From Mactra quadrangularis (Eukaryota; Mollusca; Bivalvia; Venerida; Mactridae): a stretch of 64,000 bases of DNA. The letters are not shown here. The stretch covers positions 59,213,319 through 59,277,318 of the forward strand of contig CM046309.1 of the NCBI GenBank assembly GCA_025267735.1, read 5' to 3'. More notes on this DNA, generated by a model. The model made no database searches, was not told the origin of the DNA, and worked only from the letters and a program-made list of their open reading frames with translations. Numbering within the stretch: the first letter of the stretch is position 1.

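Overview
The window is AT-rich eukaryotic DNA with long introns. It holds one recognisable protein gene, read on the minus strand from beyond position 64000 down to a stop codon at 7465-7467. I assembled 40 coding exons by hand. Every junction uses GT-AG, codon phases match across all 39 introns, and together they encode about 2,129 residues. The product is a cation-independent mannose-6-phosphate receptor (CI-MPR/MPR300, vertebrate symbol IGF2R). The first exon seen lies in the second of the 15 extracellular repeats, so signal peptide, domain 1 and the start of domain 2 lie to the right of the window. The window then runs through domains 3-15, a transmembrane exon (12936-13118) and two cytoplasmic-tail exons (11800-11860, 7465-7635). 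The tail ends in an acidic di-leucine signal almost identical to the mammalian GGA-binding one.

The organism is probably a bivalve mollusc or close lophotrochozoan. This is inferred from an invertebrate-type single-copy receptor gene combined with interspersed families (tRNA-headed SINEs, arrays built on GTGACCTTGACC) that I associate with bivalve genomes; the species cannot be named from the sequence.

Layout: 1-7464 is the 3' flank and consists mostly of SINE fragments and terminal-inverted-repeat (TIR) elements, with no second gene seen. 7465-14250 holds tail, membrane and end of domain 15. 16250-28257 holds domains 15 back to 11. 28258-32748 is an intron filled by a nested repeat array. 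32749-43390 holds domains 11 to 8, interrupted by a 1.9-kb satellite (36143-38050). 43798-52231 holds domains 8 to 5. 52780-54725 is a hAT-like element carrying a piggyBac-like element. 55134-64000 holds domains 5 to 2.

For the protein, the four mannose-6-phosphate contact residues (Gln, Arg, Glu, Tyr) are all present in domains 3 and 9, as in mammals, and also in domains 8 and 11. Domain 11 is the IGF-II-binding domain of mammals. The mammalian-type site residues are missing from domain 15, and no fibronectin type II insert is seen in domain 13.

For the DNA, the most striking signal is a 300-430 bp repeat family present in eight copies, all in one orientation. Seven copies lie within about 45 bases of an exon edge, and one makes up practically the whole intron 23534-23858. 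This looks like an introner-like, intron-forming or intron-edge-targeting element.
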